Source: Chitinophagales bacterium
Lineage (GTDB): Bacteria > Bacteroidota > Bacteroidia > Chitinophagales > Chitinophagaceae
Length of the DNA stretch: 64,000 bases
NCBI GenBank assembly: GCA_015655015.1
Contig: JAATFV010000236.1
Coordinates: 1 to 64,000, forward strand
Reading direction: 5' to 3'
Below are positions 25,695 through 35,491 of this stretch, piece after piece. The notes below the pieces were generated by a model, which worked only from the letters and a program-made list of their open reading frames with translations, was not told the DNA's origin and searched no databases. Every line of letters begins with the position of its first letter. Position 1 is the first letter of the stretch. Both the position numbers and the translations under genes were made by a program.

Positions 25695-25787
25695 GCCCGA
25701 AGGCCCGCCCCTTCCCCAATATTAAGTTAATATTAACACTATATGCATTTGTCATGAGTACGATGCATTTTTTCGTCTTATACTCCA

Positions 25788-26816
25788 ATGACGCCACTAG
25801 ACGAACCGGAAATCTATTTATTGATCACGCGCCACCTGGCATTTGAGACCAGCGCTGCTGAAGATGAACAGCTTAGTGAATGGATCGCTCAATCAAAAGA
25901 GAATGAGCTTGCATTTCGACAATTGAAGACGATATGGCTCTCGGGTAGAAGAAATCCCAACGGAGAGGGGGACGCAGCCAGCGCTTTTGCCGACCTGAAA
26001 CACCAGCTGGCCATTGCGGAATATGAGACCGTTACGTCGGCCATGACCCGGAGCAAGTGGTCCAATAAAAGCAAGAGCTGGCTCGTGCTGGCTGCCACTT
26101 CAATGGCGATCGTGGGAATGCTGTTCTTTCTGGGATTTACACAACATTGGTTTTTTGACCAGCCTGTCTACCTGGAAAAAACAGCCGGGGTCCATGAAAA
26201 AGATTCCTGTACCCTGAGTGACGGAACGTTGGTTTGCCTGGCGCCGGGAAGCAGGATCGTTTATCCGGAGAAATTCACTTCCGGTAGCCGCAGCGTTCGT
26301 ATATGGGGACAGGCTTTTTTCAAAGTGACCACCAACCCCCACCAACCATTTATGGTAGCGGGCGGAAGGCTGCTGACAGAAGTGCTGGGAACCTCTTTCC
26401 TCATTTCTGCCTATGACAACCAGGAACAAACTTCGGTCGCGCTGGTGGAAGGGAAAGTAAATGTTACAGACAGCACCCACCGGTTCAATTACCATTTAGA
26501 ACCAGGCAGACAGCTTATCTATAATAACAGCACAAAAGAGACCAGCGTCCGGGATATCGAAGAGAAAGATAATGTGACGGCATGGATGAGCCGGCAGCTT
26601 GTTTTCAACAATATTACCCTGGCGGAAGCTGCCAAACAAATACAGGCTGTATATGGCGTCAGGATGATCTTTGAGAACAAAGCGGCTTCCGGATCCATCC
26701 TGTGGGGCCGGTTCAAAAACAAGACCCTGATCGATATATTAGAAACCATCAAACTGGCCGGTAATATTCAATATACCCTGCAACCTAATAATACGGTGCT
26801 CATTTCAAAAAAGTAA
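25788..26816 (+). CDS. FecR-family anti-sigma factor
   Basis: The 342-residue protein has an N-terminal cytoplasmic anti-sigma region (about 1-95), one membrane segment (about residues 102-122, SWLVLAATSMAIVGMLFFL) and a periplasmic FecR domain (VYLEKTAGVHEKDSCTLSDG, AFFKVTTNPHQPFMV, VLGTSFLISAY). The C-terminal DUF4974 part (LVFNNITLAEAAKQIQAVYG) resembles an STN fold and should meet the STN domain of the SusC encoded 29 bp downstream. It holds the neighbouring ECF sigma factor until a signal arrives from the outer membrane. Confidence 0.92.
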   Translation: MTPLDEPEIYLLITRHLAFETSAAEDEQLSEWIAQSKENELAFRQLKTIWLSGRRNPNGEGDAASAFADLKHQLAIAEYETVTSAMTRSKWSNKSKSWLVLAATSMAIVGMLFFLGFTQHWFFDQPVYLEKTAGVHEKDSCTLSDGTLVCLAPGSRIVYPEKFTSGSRSVRIWGQAFFKVTTNPHQPFMVAGGRLLTEVLGTSFLISAYDNQEQTSVALVEGKVNVTDSTHRFNYHLEPGRQLIYNNSTKETSVRDIEEKDNVTAWMSRQLVFNNITLAEAAKQIQAVYGVRMIFENKAASGSILWGRFKNKTLIDILETIKLAGNIQYTLQPNNTVLISKK

Positions 26817-26845
26817 ATCAGATTAACTAAATACAAGTCTTACAC

Positions 26846-29800
26846 ATGCAAAAGAAATCGTCCGGATTCTTTAGGGGACTGCTATGCCGTTTCCTTACCA
26901 TTACAGGACTGCTGACAGGAGCAGGGCTGGCGCCCGCCCTGGCGCAATCGACAGGAGCAGGACCGGCAGAGACGCCGTGTTCCATAAAGGCAACTGATCA
27001 GCCATTGAAAGTGGTCTTGTCAGCCATAGAAATGCAGACGGATTACAGTTTTGTCACGGTTGATCAAAGCATGCTGCTGGAAAGAAAAGTGTCTGTCAAT
27101 GCCCTGAACAGCAACTTGCAGGTCATTCTGAACCAGCTGTCCAAATCGGCGCAGATCGTTTTTACTCCCAATGGAAAGACTTTTGTGATCAAAGACGCCC
27201 GTTCCAACAACAATCAGAAGCCTCTGCCCCCTGCCAGAACGGTGATCGAGGGACTTGTAATGAGCAGAGACAGCAAGCCGCTGCCAGGTGTCACCGTCGT
27301 AAATATTAATGACAGGGCCGCCAGCTCCTCTACCGGGGAGAATGGCTCGTTCCTGCTGCATGCCAGGAACGGGGATGTATTGAAGATCTCCTTTGTGGGC
27401 TACCAGGAACAAACACTGGTAGTTGGGGATGATAAGCAATACAAAATAGTACTCGATACAGATACCGGGAAAGTATTATCTGAAGTAGTCGTTACGGCGC
27501 TTGGCATTAAAAAAGCGACCAAATCGCTGGGTTATGCCGTGCAGCAGGTAAACGGCGAGACCATGGAGAAGGTGAAGGCGCCTACGGTGACCAGTGCCTT
27601 AACCGGTAAAGTGGCGGGCCTGGATATTGCCAATACCACCGACTTTTTCCAGTCTCCCGGTATCAGCCTCCGGGGGCAAACGCCGCTGATCGTCATAGAC
27701 GGAGTGCCGGACCTCCAGGCGGACGTTTTTAAGATCAACGCGGATGACATCGAAAGCGTGTCTGTATTAAAAGGGACTTCAGCCGCCGCGCTCTACGGTT
27801 CCATCGGTAAGAACGGGGCCATTCTCTATACTACCAAAAGGGGAAAGAAAGGCAAATTCGGGGTGGACATGAATTCTTCCACCCTGATCCAGACTGGCTT
27901 TATCCGCGTACCCAAAGTACAAACTCAATACGGGGACGGATACGAAGGGGTGTATGCCTACGTGGACGGCTCCGGTTCCGGTACCGAAGGCGGGGGATGG
28001 ATATGGGGGCCCAAGCTGGACCAAAAGGATCCCTCCACGCCCAGCGGTTATTACGAGACGCCCCAATACAACAGCCCGGTCGATCCGGCTACGGGGAAGC
28101 TGACACCGCTGCCCTGGTTATCCAGGGGAAAGAACAATCTCAGGAACTTTTTCCAGACGGGCGTTCTTTCCACCAATGACATTTCTGCTTACTGGGGAGG
28201 AGATAACGGGACGTTCCGGGTATCGGCCGCCAATATTTACCAAAAGGGGACCATGCCCAATACCAGCATGAACAATTCCTCTTTTTCCGTGGCGGGCAAC
28301 TATAACCTTACCAGCAAGCTGAGCATGGATGCCCGGATGACATATAACCGGGAGTTCACCCATAATTATCCCACCATCGGTTATGGGGCGCAGAACATTT
28401 TATACAATCTCGTACTGTGGACGGGAGCCGACGTGGATGTGCGGGATTTAAGGAATTACTGGGCTCCGGGAAAAGTGGGCGTACAGCAGAGGAACTATAA
28501 TAATTCCTGGTACAATAACCCTTATTTCGTGGCTTACCAGTACCTGAACGGGTATTATAAGGACAATGCCTTTGGTTCCTTCTCCCTGAATTATGATATC
28601 TCTCCCTCCTTCAGCATCAAGGCGCGTACGGGCATCAACGTGCACGGCTTGCAGCAGACCACCAGGGAAGGCGAAAGTTATATAGGGGTCAGCGGTTCCA
28701 TTTCCCCCGGCAATTACTATGATTCCCGGACCAATTATTTTGATATCACGTCCGATGTCATTGCGAACTACAAGCATACGTTCAGCAGGAACGTCCAATT
28801 GAATGTTCGTTTCGGCGGTTCCAACCAGTACAGCAAATCCGATTATATTTATACGAGGACGGATGGTCTTACCATCCCGGGTGATTTCAACATGAGCAAT
28901 TCTACCAAGGCGTTGTACAGTACGGATACCCTCAATGAAAAGCAGATCAGGAGCGCCTATGCCATTGCGGACCTGGAATTGTACAAGTTTATCTACCTGA
29001 GCGCCACCGGCCGTAATGACTGGGTGTCTACGCTGCCGGTGGCGAACAACTCGTTTTTTTATCCCTCCATCAGCGCATCGGTGGTTTTATCCGATGCCCT
29101 GAAACTGCCGCAGTATATTTCGTTCCTGAAAGTACGGGGCTCTTTATCACAGGTGAACAGCGGCGTTATTGATCCTGCTAAGCCGTATGCCTCCATTCAA
29201 ACCTATGGTATAGGCACCAGATGGAACAATGTGGCCTCGCTTACCGTGGGCTCGCAATTGATTTCCCCCAATTTAATTCCCTCTACGACCCGGTCCTGGG
29301 AAACCGGCCTGGTCCTGGGCTTCCTCAAAAACAGGATCAACCTGGACGCGACCTATTTCCAGAACCGGGAGTTTAACAACTTCACGCCCATAGACCTTTC
29401 CCAGGCTTCCGGTTATGCCACCGAACTGGTTAACGCGGATGTCCACCGGAGAAAAGGCTGGGAATTCATGCTCAGCGGCATGCCTCTGAAAGGAAAGGAT
29501 TTCCAGTGGCATACCAGCTTTAATTTCAGCAATAACCACGTCTGGCTGATCAAATCAACCTATAGCACGGATGGCTATGAGAGGGATCTGAAAGTGGGCG
29601 AACGGATGGATAAAATATTCCCCAATGAAGCCCCCAATTATGTCGGTATGTACGAGACGACGCCCAGGGGGCAGGTCATCTATGGCGCCGATGGCAACCC
29701 CGTGGTAGACCCTTATAACAGATCGGTCGGTTATTCCGATCCTAAATGGATTTACGGATGGCAGAATACCTTTTCCTACAAGCAGTTTTCTTTCAGCTTC

Positions 29801-30313
29801 TCCGTGGACGGCCGCCTCGGAGGCCTGATATATTCCACGACGAACATGAAGATGTGGTGGGGCGGTTCTGCTCCCGGCACAGTCAACCCGCTCAGGGACC
29901 AGGCTTACGAGGGACAAAATACCTTTGTAGGTAAAGGGGTAGTCGTTACTTCCGGCAGCGCGACGTATGATAACCGCGGCAATATCCTTACGGATAACAG
30001 GACGTATGCACCCAATACGACGGCGATCAATTACGTCGCTTTCATGACCAACAGCAATGGCGACCAGCAGGACCATAATTATTTCTATTACAGCGGCACG
30101 TATCTGAAACTCAGGGAAGTGGTGTTTACCTATACCCTCCCTGACAAATGGTTACAGGGAACCCGGTTTTTCACCAATGCCTCTGTCTCTCTGATCGGGA
30201 ACAACCTGCTGTTGCTCTCCAGGATGCCCAACGTGGACCCGGATGCCGGAACGGATAACCTGCAAACCCCTTCTTTAAGAAGTTACGGGCTGAACGTCAA
30301 TCTCAAATTTTAA
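26846..30313 (+). CDS. SusC/RagA TonB-linked outer-membrane protein with STN domain
   Basis: The 1155-residue precursor has a signal peptide ending near PALAQ, an STN signalling domain (about 45-120), a carboxypeptidase-like domain (about 130-205, VIEGLVMSRDSKPLPGVTV), a plug with the SusC signatures LTGKVAGLDI, LRGQTPLIVIDGVP and LKGTSAAALYGS, and a long barrel ending LNVNLKF. It imports a ligand captured by the SusD partner encoded 17 bp downstream, using TonB. The STN domain means it also signals to FecR. The nearby enzyme is a phosphoesterase rather than a glycosidase, so the cargo might be phosphorylated (weak inference). Confidence 0.93.
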   Translation: MQKKSSGFFRGLLCRFLTITGLLTGAGLAPALAQSTGAGPAETPCSIKATDQPLKVVLSAIEMQTDYSFVTVDQSMLLERKVSVNALNSNLQVILNQLSKSAQIVFTPNGKTFVIKDARSNNNQKPLPPARTVIEGLVMSRDSKPLPGVTVVNINDRAASSSTGENGSFLLHARNGDVLKISFVGYQEQTLVVGDDKQYKIVLDTDTGKVLSEVVVTALGIKKATKSLGYAVQQVNGETMEKVKAPTVTSALTGKVAGLDIANTTDFFQSPGISLRGQTPLIVIDGVPDLQADVFKINADDIESVSVLKGTSAAALYGSIGKNGAILYTTKRGKKGKFGVDMNSSTLIQTGFIRVPKVQTQYGDGYEGVYAYVDGSGSGTEGGGWIWGPKLDQKDPSTPSGYYETPQYNSPVDPATGKLTPLPWLSRGKNNLRNFFQTGVLSTNDISAYWGGDNGTFRVSAANIYQKGTMPNTSMNNSSFSVAGNYNLTSKLSMDARMTYNREFTHNYPTIGYGAQNILYNLVLWTGADVDVRDLRNYWAPGKVGVQQRNYNNSWYNNPYFVAYQYLNGYYKDNAFGSFSLNYDISPSFSIKARTGINVHGLQQTTREGESYIGVSGSISPGNYYDSRTNYFDITSDVIANYKHTFSRNVQLNVRFGGSNQYSKSDYIYTRTDGLTIPGDFNMSNSTKALYSTDTLNEKQIRSAYAIADLELYKFIYLSATGRNDWVSTLPVANNSFFYPSISASVVLSDALKLPQYISFLKVRGSLSQVNSGVIDPAKPYASIQTYGIGTRWNNVASLTVGSQLISPNLIPSTTRSWETGLVLGFLKNRINLDATYFQNREFNNFTPIDLSQASGYATELVNADVHRRKGWEFMLSGMPLKGKDFQWHTSFNFSNNHVWLIKSTYSTDGYERDLKVGERMDKIFPNEAPNYVGMYETTPRGQVIYGADGNPVVDPYNRSVGYSDPKWIYGWQNTFSYKQFSFSFSVDGRLGGLIYSTTNMKMWWGGSAPGTVNPLRDQAYEGQNTFVGKGVVVTSGSATYDNRGNILTDNRTYAPNTTAINYVAFMTNSNGDQQDHNYFYYSGTYLKLREVVFTYTLPDKWLQGTRFFTNASVSLIGNNLLLLSRMPNVDPDAGTDNLQTPSLRSYGLNVNLKF

Positions 30314-30330
30314 CCACTACAATATTTGTT

Positions 30331-31827
30331 ATGAAACAGTTTCGGACTATTTTTTATATTATTCTCACGGCAGGTCTGGCCCTCTCGACCTCCTGTAAGA
30401 AGTTCAGCTATTACCAGACGAATCCCAACCTGCCTACGCAGGCGGACCCCTCCCTGGAATTGGCGAATATCGAGCAAAATGCGTTCGCCACCATCAGTAC
30501 GGATGCGGCTCTCGCGTGCCGTTACCTGGTCTACACGGAAGGCGCCAATCCTTCCCAGTACTACAGTTGGACGCGGAGTGATTTCACACCCTACAGCAAC
30601 ATACAGCAGGTGGTGAAAATGGAGCAGGAGGCTACCCGCACAGGCCAGGTTAATTACCAGTACCTGGGTAAATTCCTGGCAGACTATTACATCATAAACC
30701 TGACACAAACTTTTGGCAGCGTACCCTTCTCCAAAGCGATGCAAGCCATGTACGGGAACGTATCCAAGGCAGCGGTAGCACCCGCTTATGACGACCAGGA
30801 GACCATTTACCTGCAGGTGCTGGGCGACCTGGAGGTGGCTAATGACTCGCTGAATGCTGCTAACGGCCCTATCTCGGGCGACATTATCTATAACGGGAAC
30901 CTGGACCAGTGGAAAATGGCGATCAATGCCTTTGCCCTGCGCGTGCTCATCAGCCTGTCGGAAAAAACAGGCGATGCCAAATTGCAGGTGCAGCAACGGT
31001 TCAACAATATTGTCTCCAATCCGACAAAGTACCCGTTGTTTGGTTCCAACAAGGATAACGCCAAACTGCAATACTATGACGTCAACAGCAATTATTACCC
31101 CTTTTATAACAGCAATAGCCTGAAGACCGATTTTTACCTGGACAGCTCTTTTGTTCACCTGTTGAGAGGACTTAGTGATCCCCGCTTGTTTGTATTCGCT
31201 AAGCCGGCCACTGCCACCGGTCTTCCTGCCGGCGATTTCAATGCCTATGCGGGCGCCCAGGGCAGCGCCTCCTATTCCGACAATATAACGGCTATATCCG
31301 CCGGCTTGATTTCGGCCATCAACAACCGGTATGATAATGATCCGGTCAATGAGCCCAGTGTAGCGCTGGGTTATGCGGAACAGGAATTTACGCTGGCGGA
31401 AGCGGCTGCCAGGGGGTGGATCACCGGCAGCGCCGCCGCCTATTATATGAATGGGGTACAGGCGGCCCTCGATTTCTCCAACTATCAGGGGACCAGCTAC
31501 AGCAGCAGCGACATACAGGCCTACCTCGCCCAACCGGCCGTGCAATTAGCTGGCGCCAACCAGTTGCAGCAGATACTGACCCAGAAATACATCTCCATGT
31601 TCATGAATACCGGCTGGGAACCCTTTTACAACCAGCGGAGAACGGGCATTCCCGTTTTTGAAACCTCGGGAGCCGGTATACTGAACAACGGGAAAGTACC
31701 CAAAAGGTGGATGTACCCGACATTGGAGTACCAGAACAATGGGGTGAACGTGGATTCCGCCGTCAGGGCGCAATATCCCGCCGGGGACGATATCAATGGC
31801 GTCATGTGGATCCTGCAGCCCCAATAG
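30331..31827 (+). CDS. SusD/RagB-type surface lipoprotein
   Basis: The 498-residue precursor has a lipobox LSTSC (Cys near residue 22). The SusD-like_2 pattern is seen in NPNLPTQADP, FLADYYIINLTQTFGSVPFSKAM, and the C-terminal KRWMYPTLEYQNN and MWILQ blocks. It caps the SusC channel and binds the substrate at the cell surface. It follows SusC by 17 bp. The stop codon lies inside the first unit of a 20-bp tandem repeat, so the end of the gene has been involved in a duplication. Confidence 0.92.
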   Translation: MKQFRTIFYIILTAGLALSTSCKKFSYYQTNPNLPTQADPSLELANIEQNAFATISTDAALACRYLVYTEGANPSQYYSWTRSDFTPYSNIQQVVKMEQEATRTGQVNYQYLGKFLADYYIINLTQTFGSVPFSKAMQAMYGNVSKAAVAPAYDDQETIYLQVLGDLEVANDSLNAANGPISGDIIYNGNLDQWKMAINAFALRVLISLSEKTGDAKLQVQQRFNNIVSNPTKYPLFGSNKDNAKLQYYDVNSNYYPFYNSNSLKTDFYLDSSFVHLLRGLSDPRLFVFAKPATATGLPAGDFNAYAGAQGSASYSDNITAISAGLISAINNRYDNDPVNEPSVALGYAEQEFTLAEAAARGWITGSAAAYYMNGVQAALDFSNYQGTSYSSSDIQAYLAQPAVQLAGANQLQQILTQKYISMFMNTGWEPFYNQRRTGIPVFETSGAGILNNGKVPKRWMYPTLEYQNNGVNVDSAVRAQYPAGDDINGVMWILQPQ

Positions 31828-31880
31828 ACAGTCAGCTGGCCCAATAGGCAGCTAGCCGGATGCAATAGACTGGCTGCCGG
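31820..31880. repeat. 20-bp tandem repeat, 3 imperfect copies, spanning the susD stop
   Basis: Units CCCAATAGACAGTCAGCTGG (31820), CCCAATAGGCAGCTAGCCGG (31840) and a 21-base third copy (31860) follow one another. The first unit contains the TAG stop codon of the SusD gene. Confidence 0.8.
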
Positions 31881-31931
31881 CCAGAAGAACGAAATACGAA
31901 TGATATAAGACAACTATCGCAAAACAGGTAT

Positions 31932-34424
31932 ATGAAAATGTTATGGCTTTGCTTCTTCGCTGTCCTCCTGCTGACCTCCCGGCTAAACGCCCAGGCTGTA
32001 TCCCCGGATATACAGGTCCCCACCGTTTACCAGCCACGGTCATCGGGAGGCAGTTCCCCGTCAGCCAGGATCCAGCTCCCCAACGGCTGGTTCCTGACCC
32101 CGGCCGGCCAGTCCATCCCCCTGAGCAGCGACCTGCCTCTGAACATGGCGCTGGCCCCGGATGGCATTCATGCAGCGGTGACCAACAACGGCAACGGGAG
32201 ACAGACCATCGATCTTATCAACCTGAAGGAACAGCGGTTGACTTCCTCTGTAACGATCGGTAAGGCCTGGCTGGGACTTGCCTTCAGCAAACGGTTTCCT
32301 TACCTGTATGCTTCCGGCGGCAATGACGACATCATCATCCGTTATACGCTCGACAAAGAGCGGCTGGTGAACAAGGATACCCTGGTCCTCGGCCGACCCT
32401 GGCCCAAAGACAAGATCAGCCCGACCGGGCTCACCCTGGACGAAACGCGCGACCGGTTATATGCGGTGACAAAAGAAGACAATGCCTTGTACGTCTGTGA
32501 TATAAAAACGATGAAGGTCCTGCTGAAAGTTCCTTTTTCCGCGGAAGCTTATACCTGTATATTAAACCCGGTCAAGAGGGAACTGTACATTTCTGCCTGG
32601 GGAGGCCGTAAGATCTGGGTCTGCGATACAAAAAAGAATATCCTGGTGGATTCGGTGGAGACAGAGGATCACCCTACGGACTTGGCTATCGATGCCCGGG
32701 GCCGGTTGCTGTATGTGGCCAATGCCAACTCCAATTCCGTATCCGTCATTGACCTGGCCTCCCGTAAGGTGGTAGAGACGCTCCATACCGCCTTATCTCC
32801 TGACGCGCCCATCGGCTCTACCACCAACAGCCTCGCTTTGTCATCGAAAGACAAGACCCTGTATATCGCCAATGCCGACAACAATTACCTTGCTGTCTTT
32901 GATGTCTCCGATCCGGGCCATAGCCGGCCTACGGGATTTATCCCTGTCGGATGGTATCCTACCTGTGTCCGGACCTGGGGGAAAAACCTCCTGGTGACCA
33001 ACGGGAAAGGAATGTCCTCCGTGCCTAACCCCGACGAACCCAATCCGGGAGCACCCCGGCACAAGAATGGCTACAAAAAGAGCGCCAATACCCCCCAGCC
33101 AAAAGACCAATACATTGGCAGCATGTTGAAGGGGACTTTATCCCTGATACCTGTACCTGCCGACAGCACCCTGGCCGGATATACCAGCCAGGTATATGCG
33201 AATACGCCTTATTCCAAACAAAAGGAAGACCTCGCGCCCGGCGAGGCCGGCAATCCCATCCCCCGGCAGACGGGAGAATCATCGCCGATCAAATATGTGT
33301 TCTATGTGCTGAAAGAAAACCGCACCTATGACCAGGTGTTAGGAGATATGCCCGGCGGTAATGGGGATACCAGCCTTTGTCTTTTCGGCAGCTCCGTCAC
33401 CCCGAATGCACATGCGCTGGCGCAGGAATTTGTTCTCCTGGATAATTTCTATGTGGACGCGGAGGTCAGTGCGGACGGTCATAACTGGTCCATGGCGGGA
33501 TATGCCACCGATTTCGTGGAAAAGAACTGGCCTTACAATTACAGCGGGAGAGGAGGCAAATACGACTTCGATGGCAGCAGACCCATCGCCAACCCCACCA
33601 AAGGGTTTATCTGGAATTATTGCCAGCGGGCCGGCATCTCCTTCCGCAATTACGGGGAATTCATGGACAATGGTTATCCTACCCTGGACCTGCTCAAAGA
33701 AGACGGCCACTATTGTAAAAAATATCCCGGCTGGAACCTGAAGATCCAGGATATCTATCGGGAATCAGTCTTTGAACATGACTTTGACTCTCTGCTACAG
33801 GCCGGAGCCGTCCCCCATTTCAGCACGATCTATCTTCCGAATGATCATACGAGCGGGATGTCGAAGGGAGACTACAGCCCCATTGCCCAGATAGCGGATA
33901 ATGACCTGGCGCTGGGCAGGTTGGTGGAACACCTTTCTCATAGTCCTATCTGGAAAGAGTCCGCGATCTTCGTCCTGGAAGATGATGCCCAGGACGGTCC
34001 CGATCACGTTGACGCACATCGCTCCCCGGCCTTTGTGATCAGCCCGTATATCCGGCGGAATTCGGTGAACCATACGATGTATTCCACCACTTCCATTCTC
34101 CGCACCATGGAGCTGATCCTGGGGCTGCCCCCGATGAGCCAGTATGATGCGGCGGCCACTCCCTTGTGGAGCTGCTTTGACCCGGAGGCGGATACGGCGG
34201 CTTACATATCCCGGCCTGCCGGCGTGAACATCAATACCCGCAATACAGCCTGGACGCCTTCCGCTGCTAAATCCGCTCATTTCGACATGACGAAAGCCGA
34301 TGCAGTCCCGGATGCCCTGCTGAACGAAGTCCTTTGGAAAGCCGTCAAGGGAGAGAACAGCCAGGCGCCCTGGCCCCGCAGAAGCGCCTTTGTGAAGGTC
34401 GGCAAGGAGAAAGACGATGACTAG
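31932..34424 (+). CDS. Exported beta-propeller/phosphoesterase fusion protein
   Basis: The 830-residue precursor (signal peptide ending near RLNAQ) has a YncE/NHL-type beta-propeller in residues about 50-400, with blades such as RLLYVANANSNSVSVIDL and KTLYIANADNNYLAVFDV. A phosphoesterase domain (PF04185-like, alkaline phosphatase superfamily) follows from about 455: YVFYVLKENRTYDQVLGDM, DGHNWS, YLPNDHTSG and VLEDDAQDGPDHVDAHRSP. The metal-binding Asp, His and Asn residues are present. It probably cleaves a phosphoester in the periplasm; the substrate is unknown. It follows the SusD gene by 104 bp and may serve the same locus. Confidence 0.82.
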   Translation: MKMLWLCFFAVLLLTSRLNAQAVSPDIQVPTVYQPRSSGGSSPSARIQLPNGWFLTPAGQSIPLSSDLPLNMALAPDGIHAAVTNNGNGRQTIDLINLKEQRLTSSVTIGKAWLGLAFSKRFPYLYASGGNDDIIIRYTLDKERLVNKDTLVLGRPWPKDKISPTGLTLDETRDRLYAVTKEDNALYVCDIKTMKVLLKVPFSAEAYTCILNPVKRELYISAWGGRKIWVCDTKKNILVDSVETEDHPTDLAIDARGRLLYVANANSNSVSVIDLASRKVVETLHTALSPDAPIGSTTNSLALSSKDKTLYIANADNNYLAVFDVSDPGHSRPTGFIPVGWYPTCVRTWGKNLLVTNGKGMSSVPNPDEPNPGAPRHKNGYKKSANTPQPKDQYIGSMLKGTLSLIPVPADSTLAGYTSQVYANTPYSKQKEDLAPGEAGNPIPRQTGESSPIKYVFYVLKENRTYDQVLGDMPGGNGDTSLCLFGSSVTPNAHALAQEFVLLDNFYVDAEVSADGHNWSMAGYATDFVEKNWPYNYSGRGGKYDFDGSRPIANPTKGFIWNYCQRAGISFRNYGEFMDNGYPTLDLLKEDGHYCKKYPGWNLKIQDIYRESVFEHDFDSLLQAGAVPHFSTIYLPNDHTSGMSKGDYSPIAQIADNDLALGRLVEHLSHSPIWKESAIFVLEDDAQDGPDHVDAHRSPAFVISPYIRRNSVNHTMYSTTSILRTMELILGLPPMSQYDAAATPLWSCFDPEADTAAYISRPAGVNINTRNTAWTPSAAKSAHFDMTKADAVPDALLNEVLWKAVKGENSQAPWPRRSAFVKVGKEKDDD

Positions 34425-34453
34425 CTATTGCCGGAATCCGGCAGCGCCCGATT

Positions 34454-34489
34454 CTTGCAGAGGTCATGCAAAGAAGATGGTACCTTTGG
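34454..34489 (+). promoter_or_regulatory. Promoter of the pseudouridine synthase gene
   Basis: TACCTTTGG (34481-34489) matches the -7 box TAnnTTTG, with CTTG at 34454-34457 as a -33 element 23 bp upstream, slightly wider than usual. A start near 34495 would leave a short leader before the ATG at 34512. Confidence 0.45.
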
Positions 34490-34511
34490 CTCTAAAACAG
34501 CACAGGGCAAT

Positions 34512-35126
34512 ATGAGTGGTGCCGGCCATCGTTACTTTATTATCAACAAACCTCCCGACATGGTTTCGCAGTTCGTGAGCTCTCACGCCGTACGGCTGCT
34601 GGGCGACCTGGATTTCGATTTTCCGGAAGGTATACATGCCGTAGGCCGGCTGGACAATCATTCCGAAGGATTGTTGATCCTGACAACGAATAAAAAAGTA
34701 ACCCGGTTATTATTCCAGGGCGAAGCGCCGCATAAACGCACCTACCTGGTGAAAGTAAAATATGCGGTGAGTCCGGAAAGTCTCGACCAGATCCGGAAAG
34801 GTATTTCTATCCGGGTGAATGGCGGTGGCCATTATACTACTTCTCCCTGTGAGGCGGAGATCGTGGAAAAACCGGGAGATTTATTGGCCAATGGATATGA
34901 GATGCCGGAGTATATTCCCCACACCTGGTTGAAAATTACCCTGACAGAAGGAAAGTTTCACCAGGTCCGCAAAATGGTCTTCGCTCTTCACCATCGTTGT
35001 GTTCGCCTGATCCGCCTGTCTATCGAAGACCTGGAGTTAGGAGATCTGCCCATAGGCGGTGTGCGGGAAATAGAGGAGGCTGCTTTCTTCCGGTTGTTAA
35101 AGATCGGCTTTTCGCCCGTTTTCTGA
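34512..35126 (+). CDS. Pseudouridine synthase, RsuA/RluE type
   Basis: The ATG at 34512 gives 204 residues (the track begins 28 codons earlier at TTG, before the likely promoter). The catalytic block VGRLDNHSEGLLILTT carries the conserved Asp, and a C-terminal LTEGKFHQVRKMVFALHHR block is the family's second motif. There is no N-terminal S4 domain, which matches the RluE form. It converts a specific uridine in rRNA to pseudouridine. The exact target cannot be told from the sequence. Confidence 0.85.
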   Translation: MSGAGHRYFIINKPPDMVSQFVSSHAVRLLGDLDFDFPEGIHAVGRLDNHSEGLLILTTNKKVTRLLFQGEAPHKRTYLVKVKYAVSPESLDQIRKGISIRVNGGGHYTTSPCEAEIVEKPGDLLANGYEMPEYIPHTWLKITLTEGKFHQVRKMVFALHHRCVRLIRLSIEDLELGDLPIGGVREIEEAAFFRLLKIGFSPVF

Positions 35127-35130
35127 GGGC

Positions 35131-35481
35131 TTACTCGCGGCTGCTGATCTTTTTCCGATGAGCCACTCCCCACTCGATCATTGCCAGGATCACCGGGCCA
35201 AAAGTCTTGCAATAATCCGTCGACTCATATTCCACCCGGACAGGCGTCTCTGGATAGACCGTCCGGGTGATCAGCTTATTCAATTCCATTTCCTTGAGCT
35301 CCTTCGACAGCATGCGGGTGGTGATTCCCGGTATGCTCCGTTCGATATCGCGGAAGCGCCGGTTGCCATTGCAAATGGAATTGATGATCGGCAGCCGCCA
35401 CTTGCCGCCGATCACATAGATCGTGTCTTGCAATGCCTGAACCTCCCGGGGCTGGTTTCTTACCATGGTCGTTTTTTTCAT
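35131..35481 (-). CDS. HxlR-family transcriptional regulator
   Basis: The 116-residue protein is a winged helix of the HxlR type: ALQDTIYVIGGKWRLPIINSI, the RRFRDIERSIPGITTRMLSKELKEM recognition region, and PVRVEYESTDYCKTF. It is divergent from the short-chain dehydrogenase across 82 bp that hold repeated GTTATAC motifs. HxlR proteins often control a divergent redox gene in response to electrophiles or disulfide stress. It has one Cys early in the chain and one near the end, so thiol sensing is possible but not shown. Confidence 0.87.
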   Translation of the reverse strand: MKKTTMVRNQPREVQALQDTIYVIGGKWRLPIINSICNGNRRFRDIERSIPGITTRMLSKELKEMELNKLITRTVYPETPVRVEYESTDYCKTFGPVILAMIEWGVAHRKKISSRE

Positions 35482-35491
35482 AAAGGGATGC

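Noticed and set aside
30310-31545. 411-residue ORF on the minus strand opposite SusD
   Set aside because: It lies fully inside a clear SusD gene, has no start context or known motif, and is a shadow of the codon pattern.
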